Assembly: GCF_015277515.1 (NCBI RefSeq)
Contig: NZ_CP063767.1
Span: 1,116,001 to 1,180,000, forward strand
Length of the DNA stretch: 64,000 bases
Reading direction: 5' to 3'
Origin: Thermophilibacter immobilis
GTDB lineage: Bacteria > Actinomycetota > Coriobacteriia > Coriobacteriales > Atopobiaceae
Position 1 is the stretch's first letter. Every line of letters begins with the position of its first letter. A program made the translations under genes and the position numbers. The notes under the pieces are model-generated. The model did no database searches, was not told where the DNA came from, and saw only the letters and a program-made list of their open reading frames with translations. Shown here one piece after another: positions 63,863-64,000 of this stretch.

Positions 63863-64000
63863 GAGCCCACCACTCCCCCGAAGCGCCGCGCGCGCCCCTG
63901 GTAGGACGCCACGGCGCGCAGGAGATCCCAGCGCGAGAAATCGGGCCAGAGCGTGTCCGTGACGTAGAACTCGGTGTAGGCGAGCTGCCAGAGCAGGTAG
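63859..64000 (-). CDS. uppS: Isoprenyl transferase (undecaprenyl diphosphate synthase), C-terminus
   Basis: Only the last 46 residues are in the window; the gene runs past the right edge. They contain the conserved [20 protein letters not shown] segment and the [11 protein letters not shown] motif that end cis-prenyltransferases. It makes the lipid carrier for cell-wall synthesis and leads the cluster with cdsA and dxr. Confidence 0.92.
   Translation of the reverse strand, partial: YLLWQLAYTEFYVTDTLWPDFSRWDLLRAVASYQGRARRFGGVVGS

Overview
The window looks like chromosome from a GC-rich, fermentative member of the Coriobacteriia (Olsenella/Atopobium-like). This is inferred from the high GC, the gene content (pyruvate formate-lyase, PTS, MEP-pathway isoprenoid genes, ScpAB) and protein flavour; no rRNA or taxonomic marker was compared.

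Positions 1-9644 (all minus strand) hold the start of a lipoprotein gene and an FTR1-type iron permease, a very large fused two-module ABC exporter resembling CydD-CydC, a cysteine desulfurase overlapping an XdhC-family gene (a probable molybdenum-cofactor sulfuration pair), and a polar amino acid ABC transporter (permease, lipoprotein, ATPase).

Positions 10067-30876 are an integrated genomic island of about 20.7 kb. A complete tRNA-Pro(GGG) lies at the left edge. The last 45 bp of that tRNA recur exactly at 30832-30876, next to a tyrosine integrase gene, and clusters of CGTACT-type boxes lie just inside both ends. The cargo is mosaic. It contains two small excisionase-like genes, a truncated GH2 glycosidase with its MFS transporter, and an AT-richer sugar operon. 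That operon encodes a PRD regulator, lactose/cellobiose-type PTS EIIA, EIIB and EIIC, a GH4 6-phospho-glycosidase with the CDMP motif, a stand-alone MgsA/RarA C-terminal-like protein and a DHA2 exporter. Further right are an IS256-family insertion with 8-bp target duplication, pflA-pflB with an FNR box, an FNR-like regulator, a cupin, and an AbiEi/AbiEii toxin-antitoxin pair. No relaxase, conjugation or replication genes are visible, so the island has recombination machinery and cargo only.

Positions 30877-53473 are core chromosome again. The original tRNA-Pro terminator comes first, then a proline iminopeptidase gene flanked by two related palindromic elements of about 127 bp, an isochorismatase-fold hydrolase and a short MGMT. 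A long, tightly overlapping minus-strand series follows: ABC-F, nfo, coaBC, zinc-ribbon protein, second cysteine desulfurase, rpe, gpsA, plsY, der, then ispH, plsC, cmk, histidine phosphatase, rluB, scpB, scpA, M50 protease, YggT and a second ABC-F. An acyltransferase/SGNH gene on the plus strand follows.

Positions 53596-64000 carry tRNA-Val(CAC), two identical tRNA-Ala(GGC) genes on either side of an ABC exporter gene, and tRNA-Met(CAT). Next are an FMN-dependent alpha-hydroxy-acid dehydrogenase and the conserved uppS-cdsA-dxr-rseP-ispG-proS cluster for isoprenoid and lipid precursor synthesis, in which neighbours overlap at GTGA or TTGA start/stop junctions.
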